Shown in pieces: positions 1 through 6,583 of a stretch of DNA of 9,084 bases. The stretch is from Chloroflexota bacterium (GTDB lineage Bacteria > Chloroflexota > Anaerolineae > Promineifilales > Promineifilaceae). Below the pieces are notes generated by a model that saw only the letters and a program-made list of their open reading frames with translations, was not told where the DNA came from and ran no database searches. Where the stretch lies: contig JAHEEY010000170.1 of the NCBI GenBank assembly GCA_024640485.1, positions 1 to 9,084 on the forward strand, in the 5' to 3' direction. Numbering within the stretch: the first letter of the stretch is position 1; each line of letters starts with the position of its first letter. The position numbers were made by a program, and so were the translations under genes.

Positions 1-24
1 GCGAGGTGCGGCAAGGTGCCTCGC
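1..24. other. GC-rich inverted repeat at the window edge
   Basis: Six-base perfect arms, GCGAGG (1-6) and CCTCGC (19-24), enclose a 12-base loop. There is no T-run after it on the + strand, so it is not a typical intrinsic terminator. The repeat starts at the first base of the window, so its full stem may extend to the left. It could be the 3' end of an upstream transcript or a fragment of a dispersed palindromic element; the sequence here does not decide. Confidence 0.3.
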
Positions 25-103
25 CCGCCAATAACGACTCCTTAATTTCTGTCGAGCCAATTCCCAAATATGCAACAATCCGCGGATGGATCGTAGAAAA
101 TGC

Positions 104-131
104 TTGACATCTGCCAATTTACCGCTAATAT
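104..131 (+). promoter_or_regulatory. Sigma70-type promoter of the exporter operon
   Basis: A perfect -35 hexamer TTGACA (104-109) is followed after 16 bases by TAATAT (126-131), a 4/6 match to the -10 consensus. Transcription would start near 138-140 and give a leader of about 75 bases before the first exporter. The surroundings (about 100-200) are strongly AT-rich compared with the coding DNA. The call rests on hexamers and spacing only. Confidence 0.65.
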
Positions 132-141
132 TTCAACTAAT

Positions 142-159
142 AGTTAATAATAATTAACT
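142..159. promoter_or_regulatory. Operator-like palindrome just downstream of the promoter
   Basis: Perfect 7-base arms AGTTAAT (142-148) and ATTAACT (153-159) are separated by four bases. An overlapping short palindrome AACTA-A-TAGTT lies at 135-145, and a third, ATATT-AAA-AATAT, at 163-175. They cover the predicted transcription start and early leader, where a dimeric repressor would block the polymerase. AT-rich palindromes of this size are usual for MarR/TetR-type regulators of efflux pumps, but no regulator gene is in the window, so the binding protein is unknown. Confidence 0.4.
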
Positions 160-202
160 TCGATATTAAAAATATTTACATTCCTGTCAATAAATCACAT
201 TT

Positions 203-208
203 GAGGTG
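203..208 (+). promoter_or_regulatory. Ribosome binding site that decides the start of exporter 1
   Basis: GAGGTG lies 6 bases before the ATG at 215. The GTG at 206, which would give a protein three residues longer, is part of this Shine-Dalgarno sequence and has no site of its own. The ATG at 215 is therefore the better start. Confidence 0.75.
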
Positions 209-214
209 CTGGCG

Positions 215-1516
215 ATGAGCAAACAACCTACCAACTCCCTAAAGCCGTTTTTTACCGTGTGGTCAGGCCAGGCAGTCTCACTCCTGGGAAGCCAGCTGGT
301 GCAGTTCGCCTTGATCTGGTGGCTGACCGAAACGACCGCCTCCGCCACAGTATTGGCGATGGCATCTTTGGTGGGACTGATGCCTCAGGTAGTGCTAGGT
401 CCATTCATCGGAGTCTGGGTGGACCGCTGGAATCGGCGGCTAATTATGCTGGTTGCTGACAGTGTTGTGGCGCTCGCCACCATCTTGCTGGCGTATCTGT
501 TCTGGATTGAAGTTGCCGATATCTGGCACGTCTTCTTGATCCTGTTTGTCAGGGCTTTGGCTGGCAGCTTCCATTACCCGGCGATGGCTTCTTCCACCAC
601 GCTAATGGTGCCCGAATCGCAGCTTACCCGAATCCAAGGGCTGAACCAGACCCTCAATGGTGGGCTGAGCATTGCCTCCGCTCCATTGGGAGCCTTGCTG
701 TTGTCAGTCTGGTCAATGCAGTGGATCTTGGCGATTGATGTGATCACTGCCTTGTTTGCCATCGCGCCGCTGCTGTTCATCAACATTCCCCAACCCAGCC
801 GCCAACCCAACGGAGATTCCGCCGCAGGGCCAAATTCCTATTGGACTGACTTCAGGGAAGGGCTCAGCTTTATGCGCGGTTGGCGGCAGCTGATGGTGTT
901 CACCGGTATGGCCATGATTGTCAAAATCCTGCTGAACCCGGCATTCTCACTCATCCCGATTCTGGTGACCCAACATTTCGGCGGCGGCGCGGTGCAGCTG
1001 AGCTTCGTGGAGGCTGCCGCGGGCATCGGGCTGCTCTTGGGTGGCGTTCTGCTGAGTGCCTGGGGTGGGTTCAAGCGGCGCATTATGACCTCTATGGCTG
1101 GTCTCGCTGGTTTAGGGGCAGGTTTGATCGTGATGGGCGCAGCCCCGGCAAACCTGTTCACAGTCGGTGTTGCCGGCGCGCTGCTAGTCGGCCTGACGAT
1201 CCCGCTGTTGGATGGCCCGCTGATGGCAATTCTGCAGGCAGCGATCGCCCCTGAAATGCAGGGCCGGGTCTTCATGATGTTTTCCAGCCTATTGTCCAGC
1301 ACCGTGCCCATCGGCCTGTTGATCGCGGGCCCAGTCGCCGATGCGGTTGGTGTCAGGCTGTGGTTCATCGCCGCCGGCATCCTGACCCTGGTGATGGCGG
1401 GCATTGGCCTGTTCAAGCCTTCCATGATAGACCTGGAGTCAAACAAAAAAGAGCTGCTGCCGGCAGCGGCGGCCATGGCTGGCGAACCGATTGGCTCTGA
1501 ACTGACCGCTATCTAG
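215..1516 (+). CDS. MFS exporter, DHA3/MFS_3 type (first of three)
   Basis: A 433-residue major facilitator transporter of the inner membrane, expected to expel a small molecule in exchange for protons. Visible signs: a start WSGQAVSLLGSQL (about 16-28) entering TM1; the MFS motif A, GPFIGVWVDRWNRR (62-75), in the TM2-TM3 loop; a hydrophilic mid-protein loop (about 192-215); and APEMQGRVF (345-353) with a following AGPVAD (371-376), both typical of MefA/EntS-like DHA3 pumps. Length fits the family. It is first behind the promoter at 104-131 and begins at the ATG served by GAGGTG. Exporter 2 starts 26 bases later and matches it almost throughout. Substrate cannot be read from sequence: family members export macrolides, siderophores and other amphiphiles. 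The C-terminus is an alanine-rich polar tail (about 410-433). The family is certain; the role as drug efflux is inference. Confidence 0.93.
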   Translation: MSKQPTNSLKPFFTVWSGQAVSLLGSQLVQFALIWWLTETTASATVLAMASLVGLMPQVVLGPFIGVWVDRWNRRLIMLVADSVVALATILLAYLFWIEVADIWHVFLILFVRALAGSFHYPAMASSTTLMVPESQLTRIQGLNQTLNGGLSIASAPLGALLLSVWSMQWILAIDVITALFAIAPLLFINIPQPSRQPNGDSAAGPNSYWTDFREGLSFMRGWRQLMVFTGMAMIVKILLNPAFSLIPILVTQHFGGGAVQLSFVEAAAGIGLLLGGVLLSAWGGFKRRIMTSMAGLAGLGAGLIVMGAAPANLFTVGVAGALLVGLTIPLLDGPLMAILQAAIAPEMQGRVFMMFSSLLSSTVPIGLLIAGPVADAVGVRLWFIAAGILTLVMAGIGLFKPSMIDLESNKKELLPAAAAMAGEPIGSELTAI

Positions 1517-1542
1517 CGAGTTGGCAGTAGGAGGACGGGAAA

Positions 1543-2844
1543 ATGGGACAGTCTGGGGCATCAAGCCACAAAACAATGCGGTCATTCTTTGTTCTTTGGG
1601 GCGGGCAGGCGATTTCGTTGCTGGGCAGTCAATTGGTTCAGTTCGCCCTTATCTGGCACTTAACCAAACAAACCAACTCCGGCACCGTATTGGCGACCGC
1701 ATCCCTGGTGGGTCTGCTGCCGCAGGTCATCCTGGGCCCCTTCGTCGGTGTTCTGGTTGACCGGTGGAACCGGCGGGTGACGATGTTCGTCGCCGACAGT
1801 ATCGTCGCCCTGGCGACCCTGGCTTTGATGGGCTTGTTCTGGTCTGGTTCGGTGGAACTCTGGCACATTTTCCTGGTGCTGTTCATCAGGGCCCTGGCTG
1901 GCGGCTTCCATTGGCCGGCGATGCAGTCATCCACGTCTCTGATGGTAGCTGGAGAACAGCTGACAAGAGTGCAAGGGTTGAATCAGATGCTCCAGGGGGG
2001 CTTGGGCGTCGCCTCCGCACCTCTCGGTGCCCTCTTGTTATCGATAATGCCCATCCACGGGGTCCTGTTAATTGATGTGCTGTCGGCGCTGTTTGCGGTC
2101 GTGCCGCTGCTCTTCATCGCTGTGCCCCAGCCGGCGAATGCCGCCGGAGCAGTCTCGGGAAGCCCCGCGCCAAGGCCGACCTTCTGGGCGGATTTCCGCT
2201 CTGGATTTCGCTATTTGATGAACTGGCCCGGATTGATGATGGTGGCGGCAATGGCCGTGTTCATCAATTTCCTCTTCACCCCGGCATTTACTCTGCTGCC
2301 CTTATTGGTGACCGGACACTTCGGCGGCGAAGCGATTCAGCTGGGCGTGATGGAGTCTGCTGCCGGCCTGGGCATCATTGGCGGCGGCCTGCTGCTGGGG
2401 ACCTGGGGCGGCTTCAAACGCCGTATCATGACCACGATTTTCGGACTAGTTGGCATGGGTATTGCCACCCTGCTCCTAGGGTTAACCCCCGCCAGCTTAT
2501 TCTGGCTGGCGGTAGTGGGAATGCTGCTCTTTGGCGCCATGCAGTCGATGACCAACGGCCCAATCCTGGCGATCATGCAGTCAGTGGTCGCGCCAGAAAT
2601 GCAGGGTCGGGTCTTCACGCTGATTAGCAGTCTTGCCGGCGCCATGTCGCCGCTTGGGCTGCTGATCGCCGGTCCGGTCTCCGACTTGCTGGGCGTACGC
2701 TTCTGGTTTGTCATGGGGGGTGTCATCACCCCGACCATTGCCGTCGCCCTGCTTTTCATTCCGGTTATCATGAATCTGGAAGACAGTGTTCCAGCCGCTC
2801 AAACCGTCAGTTCGACCGCGGCAGATGTCATCGCTGCTGACTAG
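1543..2844 (+). CDS. MFS exporter, DHA3/MFS_3 type (second, paralogue of the first)
   Basis: A 433-residue major facilitator transporter, the same length as exporter 1 and, by eye, clearly over half identical to it. Shared blocks include SLLGSQLVQFALIW (25-38), motif A GPFVGVLVDRWNRR (65-78), VQGLNQ near 143-148, WGGFKRRIMT (288-297) and APEMQGRVF (350-358). A strong ribosome binding site AGGAGG (1529-1534) sits 8 bases before the ATG. The 26-base gap to the previous stop indicates co-transcription. The most variable parts against exporter 1 are the N-terminal dozen residues, the cytoplasmic mid-loop (about 196-215) and the C-terminal tail. The pair arose by tandem duplication and has since diverged, which suggests different substrate range or a cooperating pair; DHA3 pumps are usually regarded as single-polypeptide. 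Substrate unknown. Confidence 0.93.
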   Translation: MGQSGASSHKTMRSFFVLWGGQAISLLGSQLVQFALIWHLTKQTNSGTVLATASLVGLLPQVILGPFVGVLVDRWNRRVTMFVADSIVALATLALMGLFWSGSVELWHIFLVLFIRALAGGFHWPAMQSSTSLMVAGEQLTRVQGLNQMLQGGLGVASAPLGALLLSIMPIHGVLLIDVLSALFAVVPLLFIAVPQPANAAGAVSGSPAPRPTFWADFRSGFRYLMNWPGLMMVAAMAVFINFLFTPAFTLLPLLVTGHFGGEAIQLGVMESAAGLGIIGGGLLLGTWGGFKRRIMTTIFGLVGMGIATLLLGLTPASLFWLAVVGMLLFGAMQSMTNGPILAIMQSVVAPEMQGRVFTLISSLAGAMSPLGLLIAGPVSDLLGVRFWFVMGGVITPTIAVALLFIPVIMNLEDSVPAAQTVSSTAADVIAAD

Positions 2845-2955
2845 CCTTTCCCATCTGCCGGCATAAGTTGCGGATGCCTCAATTCCGGCTGCGTCTACTT
2901 GCCATTATCGACAGAATATGGGACGCTGGTAGTGGTTAATTCTTGTCACCGAAGT

Positions 2956-2961
2956 GGAGGG
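2956..2961 (+). promoter_or_regulatory. Ribosome binding site that decides the start of exporter 3
   Basis: GGAGGG lies 7 bases before a TTG at 2969. The longer alternative, GTG at 2954, overlaps this purine run and has only a poor site before it. The TTG start is preferred; mass spectrometry of the N-terminus would settle it. Confidence 0.6.
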
Positions 2962-2968
2962 TGGTTCA

Positions 2969-4363
2969 TTGAGTAGTATTGACACAGAAGCGGCTGACAG
3001 CCCGGGCGGTAACAGGCCAATCAAGCAGCCCCAGGGCATGAAGGCATTCATGGTCATGTGGATAGGACAGTTCGTCTCTCTGATGGGCAGCGCCATGACC
3101 GGATTTGCCATTCCCATCTGGATTTTTGGCGAAACAGAAAGAGTTCAGGAGTTGGCCCTTTTAGGGCTGGCCTTCACGCTGCCCTTGATATTATTGAGCC
3201 CAATTGCCGGCACAGTTGTCGATCGGTACAACCGCAAGATGATGATGATGCTCAGCGATCTGGCTGCCGGCATGACCACCATCGTTGTCCTGATCTTGGT
3301 CTACACCAATTCTCTGGAAATCTGGCATCTCTACATCACCTCGGCCATCAATGGCGCATTCCAGACCTTCCAATGGCCGGCATACTCCGCGGCCATCAGC
3401 GTCATGATCCCGAAAGAGCAGTACGGCCGGGCCCACGGTCTGGGCTCGTTAGCTGAGTCTGGCTCAGGGATCTTCGCCCCGGTATTGGCAGGCGCCTTGT
3501 TAGGGTTCATCGGCTTGAAGGGGATTCTATTTATTGATGTAATCACCTTTGTTTTTGCCATCGGCGCCCTGCTTCTCATCCACGTGCCTAACCCGACACG
3601 GACGGTGGAAGGCCAAAAGGGCGGCGGCAGCTTCCTGCGCGAGTCCTGGTACGGCTTCCAATATATCTGGGAGCGGCCTAGCCTCATGGGGCTGCAGTTG
3701 GTATTTCTCTTCGGCAATTTCATGGCCACACTGGCGTTTACCGTATTGGCGGCGATGATCCTGTCTCGCACCAATCATGATGCCCAGATCTTCGCCTGGG
3801 TGTCGTCTGCCGGCGCTGTTGGCGGCGTCGTTGGCGCGTTGATCATGAGCGCCTGGGGCGGTCCGAAGAAACGGGTGCATGGGGTGCTGTTGGGTTGGAC
3901 TTTCAGTGCCCTGTTGGGTGTCTTCCCTTTGGGCGTTGGCCAAGTGTGGCCCATATGGGCGGTATCGCTGTTTATCGGGACGATGTTGGTGCCCGTAATC
4001 AACGGCTCGAACCAGGCGATCTGGCAGGCAAAAGTCGCACCCGACATCCAAGGGCGGGTCTTCTCCATCCGCCGGCTCATCGCCTGGGCGGTCAATCCTG
4101 CCGCCACGCTGCTGGCGATCCCTTTGGCCGACAATTTGCTGGAACCGGCGATGCTTGACGGAGGCAGCCTGATCAATACCTTTAGCTGGCTGGTTGGCAG
4201 CGGACCTGGCGCTGGGATGGGGCTGATCTTCGTCTTTGCCGGCATTGGCGCGGCAGTGGTCGGCCTGTCCGGCTACCTGTTCCGAGTCATCCGTAATGTG
4301 GACGAACTCCTGCCCGATCATACGGAAATGGCTGCGGCCGAGGCGGTGACCTCGGCCGCATAG
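2969..4363 (+). CDS. MFS exporter, DHA3/MFS_3 type (third, divergent)
   Basis: A 464-residue major facilitator transporter from the preferred TTG start (469 from GTG 2954). It keeps the family plan: WIGQFVSLMGSAMT (31-44) entering TM1, motif A SPIAGTVVDRYNRK (77-90), WGGPKKR (296-302) and VAPDIQGRVF (356-365). It differs from exporters 1 and 2 by an extended segment between the last two membrane helices (about 390-416: EPAM, then a Gly-rich SGPGAGMG). I recognise this insert from another DHA3 subgroup, so it is probably an older relative and not a recent copy. It lies 109 bases after exporter 2 with no convincing promoter or terminator between, and is followed by a clear terminator, so it is probably the last gene of the unit. 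The polar C-terminus contains DELLPD, faintly like ELLPA in exporter 1. Substrate unknown. Confidence 0.9.
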   Translation: MSSIDTEAADSPGGNRPIKQPQGMKAFMVMWIGQFVSLMGSAMTGFAIPIWIFGETERVQELALLGLAFTLPLILLSPIAGTVVDRYNRKMMMMLSDLAAGMTTIVVLILVYTNSLEIWHLYITSAINGAFQTFQWPAYSAAISVMIPKEQYGRAHGLGSLAESGSGIFAPVLAGALLGFIGLKGILFIDVITFVFAIGALLLIHVPNPTRTVEGQKGGGSFLRESWYGFQYIWERPSLMGLQLVFLFGNFMATLAFTVLAAMILSRTNHDAQIFAWVSSAGAVGGVVGALIMSAWGGPKKRVHGVLLGWTFSALLGVFPLGVGQVWPIWAVSLFIGTMLVPVINGSNQAIWQAKVAPDIQGRVFSIRRLIAWAVNPAATLLAIPLADNLLEPAMLDGGSLINTFSWLVGSGPGAGMGLIFVFAGIGAAVVGLSGYLFRVIRNVDELLPDHTEMAAAEAVTSAA

Positions 4364-4418
4364 CGGTCGTGGGATCATCACCATCGAACGTTTCGGCGGC
4401 CAGCTGCCATTGAGAAGT

Positions 4419-4451
4419 AAAGGATGCGTGTGAATTATCACGCATCCTTTT
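4419..4451 (+). terminator. Intrinsic terminator of the exporter operon
   Basis: A perfect 12-base stem, AAAGGATGCGTG (4419-4430) with CACGCATCCTTT (4439-4450), encloses an 8-base loop and ends in four T residues (4448-4451). The A-rich left foot means the hairpin could also work on the opposite strand. It separates the exporters from the oxidoreductase gene. Confidence 0.8.
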
Positions 4452-4474
4452 CGATCTCCCTCTCTCTGTTGATC

Positions 4475-4503
4475 TTGACCGGTTTGCCCGCATGCGTAAC
4501 AAT
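4475..4503 (+). promoter_or_regulatory. Probable promoter of the aldehyde oxidoreductase gene
   Basis: TTGACC (4475-4480), 17 bases, then AACAAT (4498-4503), a 5/6 and a 4/6 match to the sigma70 hexamers. Transcription would start close to 4510, which puts the early ATG at 4506 before or at the transcript end and supports translation from 4557. It lies between the terminator and the gene, where a promoter is needed. Confidence 0.45.
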
Positions 4504-4546
4504 AAATGACGGAAGAACCAACCTCTTTTGCGAAACGCTTTTTTAT

Positions 4547-4551
4547 GGAGG
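4547..4551 (+). promoter_or_regulatory. Ribosome binding site that decides the oxidoreductase start
   Basis: GGAGG lies 5 bases before the ATG at 4557. In-frame ATGs at 4506 and 4545 precede or overlap it, and neither has a comparable site. The family's usual N-terminus (G-x-x-GKIL-x-VDL) begins directly after 4557. Confidence 0.75.
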
Positions 4552-4556
4552 CAGAG

Positions 4557-6503
4557 ATGCTTTACGGATTCACTGGAAAAATCCTACACGTCGATTTAAC
4601 CAACCACACCATTGAGATTGAAGAGCCTAGCGAAGAATTCTACCGTCTTTATATGGGCGGCAGCTTGATGGGATTATATTACCTATGGCGCAACACCCCC
4701 GCTGGCGCGGATCCCTTGGGTCCGGAAAACACCTTGACGCTCGCCTGCAGCGCCACCACCGGTTTGCCGGTAAGCGGGCAGAGCCGCTGCACAGCCACCT
4801 GCAAATCACCCAGCAGCGGCGGCGCGGCCGATGCCCAGGCGGGCGGTTTTTGGCCGGCTGAGCTGAAGTATTCCGGGTTCGATGCCGTGGTGCTGAAAGG
4901 GGCTTCGGCGACACCAGTGTATTTGTGGATTCATGATGGTGAAGCTGAACTGCGTGATGCCTCCCATTTGTGGGGCCGGCTTACCTATGATGTAGAAACC
5001 AGCCTGAAAGAAGAATTGGGTGACAGCAAAGTCGAAGTTGCTCAAATTGGGCCCTCCGGCGAGAAGCTTTCCATTTTCGCCGCCATCATGAGCATGAGCA
5101 ACCGGGCCTGGGGCCGTACCGGCGTCGGTGCGGTCATGGGCAGCAAGAAGCTGAAAGCGATTGTGGTGCGCGGCAAGCAGCGGGTGCAGCCGGCAGACAA
5201 GGCCGGAATCGCCGCAATAGCCCGCAAAGGGGCCAAGATTATCCCTGAAAGCGATGCCGAATGGTTCGGCAAGTATGGCACCGCGGATACCGTGATGGCC
5301 AATTTCGGCGCCGGCGGCTTGCCCACCAACAACTGGGATTCCGGGGTCATGTCCAGCACCGAAGCGGCCGAAGCGATCGGCGGCGAACGGCTGTACGAGG
5401 AGCTGCTGCGCGGCGCTGAACAAGGGAAACAAGACAAGCAGGGGCGCGACACCTGCTACGCCTGCATCATCCGCTGCAAGCGGGTGGTGGAGACGGAGTG
5501 GCAGGGGAACAAGCTGGTGCCGGAGTACGGCGGCCCCGAATATGAGACCATCGCTACCTTTGGCTCCTACTGCGGTGTCAGCGACCTCCATGCGGTCACC
5601 TACGCCAACCAGTTATGCAACGAATACGGCGCCGACACCATCTCCTGCGGCGCCACCCTGGCCTGGGCTATGGACTGCTACGAGAACGGCGTCTTGACCA
5701 GCGAAGAGACCGACGGCATCGAGCTGAAGTTTGGCGATGCCGAGGCGATGATCGCCATGCTCAAGAAGACACTGAACCGTGAGGGATTCGGCGATGTCCT
5801 GGCCCTGGGATCGGCCAAAGCCGCCGACCGTCTGGGTAAAGGGCACGAATACCTGGTCACTGCCAAAGGGCAGGAGCTGCCGGCCCATATGCCCCATGTG
5901 AAGCGCAGCCTGTCGCTTATCTACGCCGCCAACCCGTTCGGCGCCGATCACCAATCCCATGAGCACGACCCGGCATACTCGCCTAAATCGTGGGATGACA
6001 TGAAGGTGTATCTGGAACCGTTGGGGCTGGTCAAGCCGCAGCCCAGCAAGGTGCTCAATGCTGAGAAGGTGGAATGGGCCCTCAAGACCCAATACACCTA
6101 CAGCACCATGGACACCGTCAACCTGTGCCAATTCGTCTACGGCGCCGGCGGCTGGCAGCTGTTCGGCCCCCAGGAGATCGCCGACGTGATCAGTGCCGCC
6201 ACCGGCTGGGAGACTTCGGTCGATGACATGCAGGAGATCGGCCGCCGCCGGCTGAACATGATGCGGGCCTACAACGCCCGTGAAGGGCTCAGCCGGGCCC
6301 AGGACACCTTGCCTCAGAAGCTGTTCAAGAAGGCGCTCAAGGGGGGCCGCAGCGACGGCATTGTTCTGGAAGAGGCGGAGTTGGCTGCTGGGTTGGACAT
6401 GTACTTCGAGCTGGCCGGCTGGGATGTCGCCACGGGCGTCCCCACCCGGGCGACCTTGGAAGATGTCGGCCTAGGATGGGTGGCTGACGATTTGAAGCTG
6501 TAG
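4557..6503 (+). CDS. Aldehyde:ferredoxin oxidoreductase family tungstoenzyme
   Basis: A 648-residue cytoplasmic enzyme of the tungsten AOR family, which oxidises aldehydes to carboxylic acids with ferredoxin as electron acceptor, or runs related reactions. The N-terminal domain (1 to about 205) has GFTGKILHVDL (4-14), the pterin-binding stretch SGQSRCTATCKSP (73-85), GGFWPAELKYSG (96-107), and NRAWGRTGVGAVMGSKKLKA (182-201). Cluster ligands are CxxCxxxC at Cys300, Cys303 and Cys307, with the fourth in DTVNLC (Asp519-Cys524), which matches the D-x-x-x-L-C pterin/cluster motif. GPEYET (326-331), DTISCG (360-365) and GADH (462-465) match active-site regions of the archaeal enzyme. No partner subunit is adjacent, unlike AorABC or BamBC-type complexes. 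Cysteines at 78 and 82 sit where the archaeal enzyme, as I remember it, has none. The family is certain; the substrate and the choice among AOR, glyceraldehyde, BamB-like and other subfamilies are open. Confidence 0.93.
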   Translation: MLYGFTGKILHVDLTNHTIEIEEPSEEFYRLYMGGSLMGLYYLWRNTPAGADPLGPENTLTLACSATTGLPVSGQSRCTATCKSPSSGGAADAQAGGFWPAELKYSGFDAVVLKGASATPVYLWIHDGEAELRDASHLWGRLTYDVETSLKEELGDSKVEVAQIGPSGEKLSIFAAIMSMSNRAWGRTGVGAVMGSKKLKAIVVRGKQRVQPADKAGIAAIARKGAKIIPESDAEWFGKYGTADTVMANFGAGGLPTNNWDSGVMSSTEAAEAIGGERLYEELLRGAEQGKQDKQGRDTCYACIIRCKRVVETEWQGNKLVPEYGGPEYETIATFGSYCGVSDLHAVTYANQLCNEYGADTISCGATLAWAMDCYENGVLTSEETDGIELKFGDAEAMIAMLKKTLNREGFGDVLALGSAKAADRLGKGHEYLVTAKGQELPAHMPHVKRSLSLIYAANPFGADHQSHEHDPAYSPKSWDDMKVYLEPLGLVKPQPSKVLNAEKVEWALKTQYTYSTMDTVNLCQFVYGAGGWQLFGPQEIADVISAATGWETSVDDMQEIGRRRLNMMRAYNAREGLSRAQDTLPQKLFKKALKGGRSDGIVLEEAELAAGLDMYFELAGWDVATGVPTRATLEDVGLGWVADDLKL

Positions 6504-6521
6504 ATTTTAGAGAATGATTCC

Positions 6522-6555
6522 AGCCCCGGCGTCGTCTGGCGTCGGGGCTTTTTTT
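6522..6555 (+). terminator. Intrinsic terminator of the oxidoreductase gene
   Basis: A ten-pair stem (6522-6531 with 6540-6549, one G-T pair) has the outer arms AGCCCCG and CGGGGCT and an 8-base loop, and is followed by seven T residues (6549-6555). It starts 18 bases after the stop codon. The opposite side lacks a T-run, so the convergent nucleotidyltransferase gene does not obviously share it. Confidence 0.9.
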
Positions 6556-6583
6556 GTTTCTGGGGCGTAAAGGGGAGGGGAGG

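Noticed and set aside
838..1476. A 212-codon open frame on the - strand across exporter 1
   Set aside because: A shadow of the transporter reading frame; low-complexity Pro/Ala/Arg-rich translation without family resemblance.
2852..2878. Two competing short hairpins after exporter 2 (7-base with a G-T pair, or 5-base GGCAT/ATGCC)
   Set aside because: The stems are weak, the loops are 9-11 bases and no T-run follows, so neither is a credible terminator. The same gap shows no good -35/-10 pair either.
3527..4441. A 304-codon open frame on the - strand across the third exporter
   Set aside because: It is antisense to a clear transporter. Its translation is rich in Arg, His, Gln and Pro with no fold-like pattern, as expected from GC-rich codon shadow.
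4424..4615. A 63-codon + frame whose start resembles a lipoprotein signal (hydrophobic run, then LPAC)
   Set aside because: Its ATG lies inside the terminator stem, there is no ribosome binding site, the lipobox is imperfect, and the second half runs out of frame over the oxidoreductase start.
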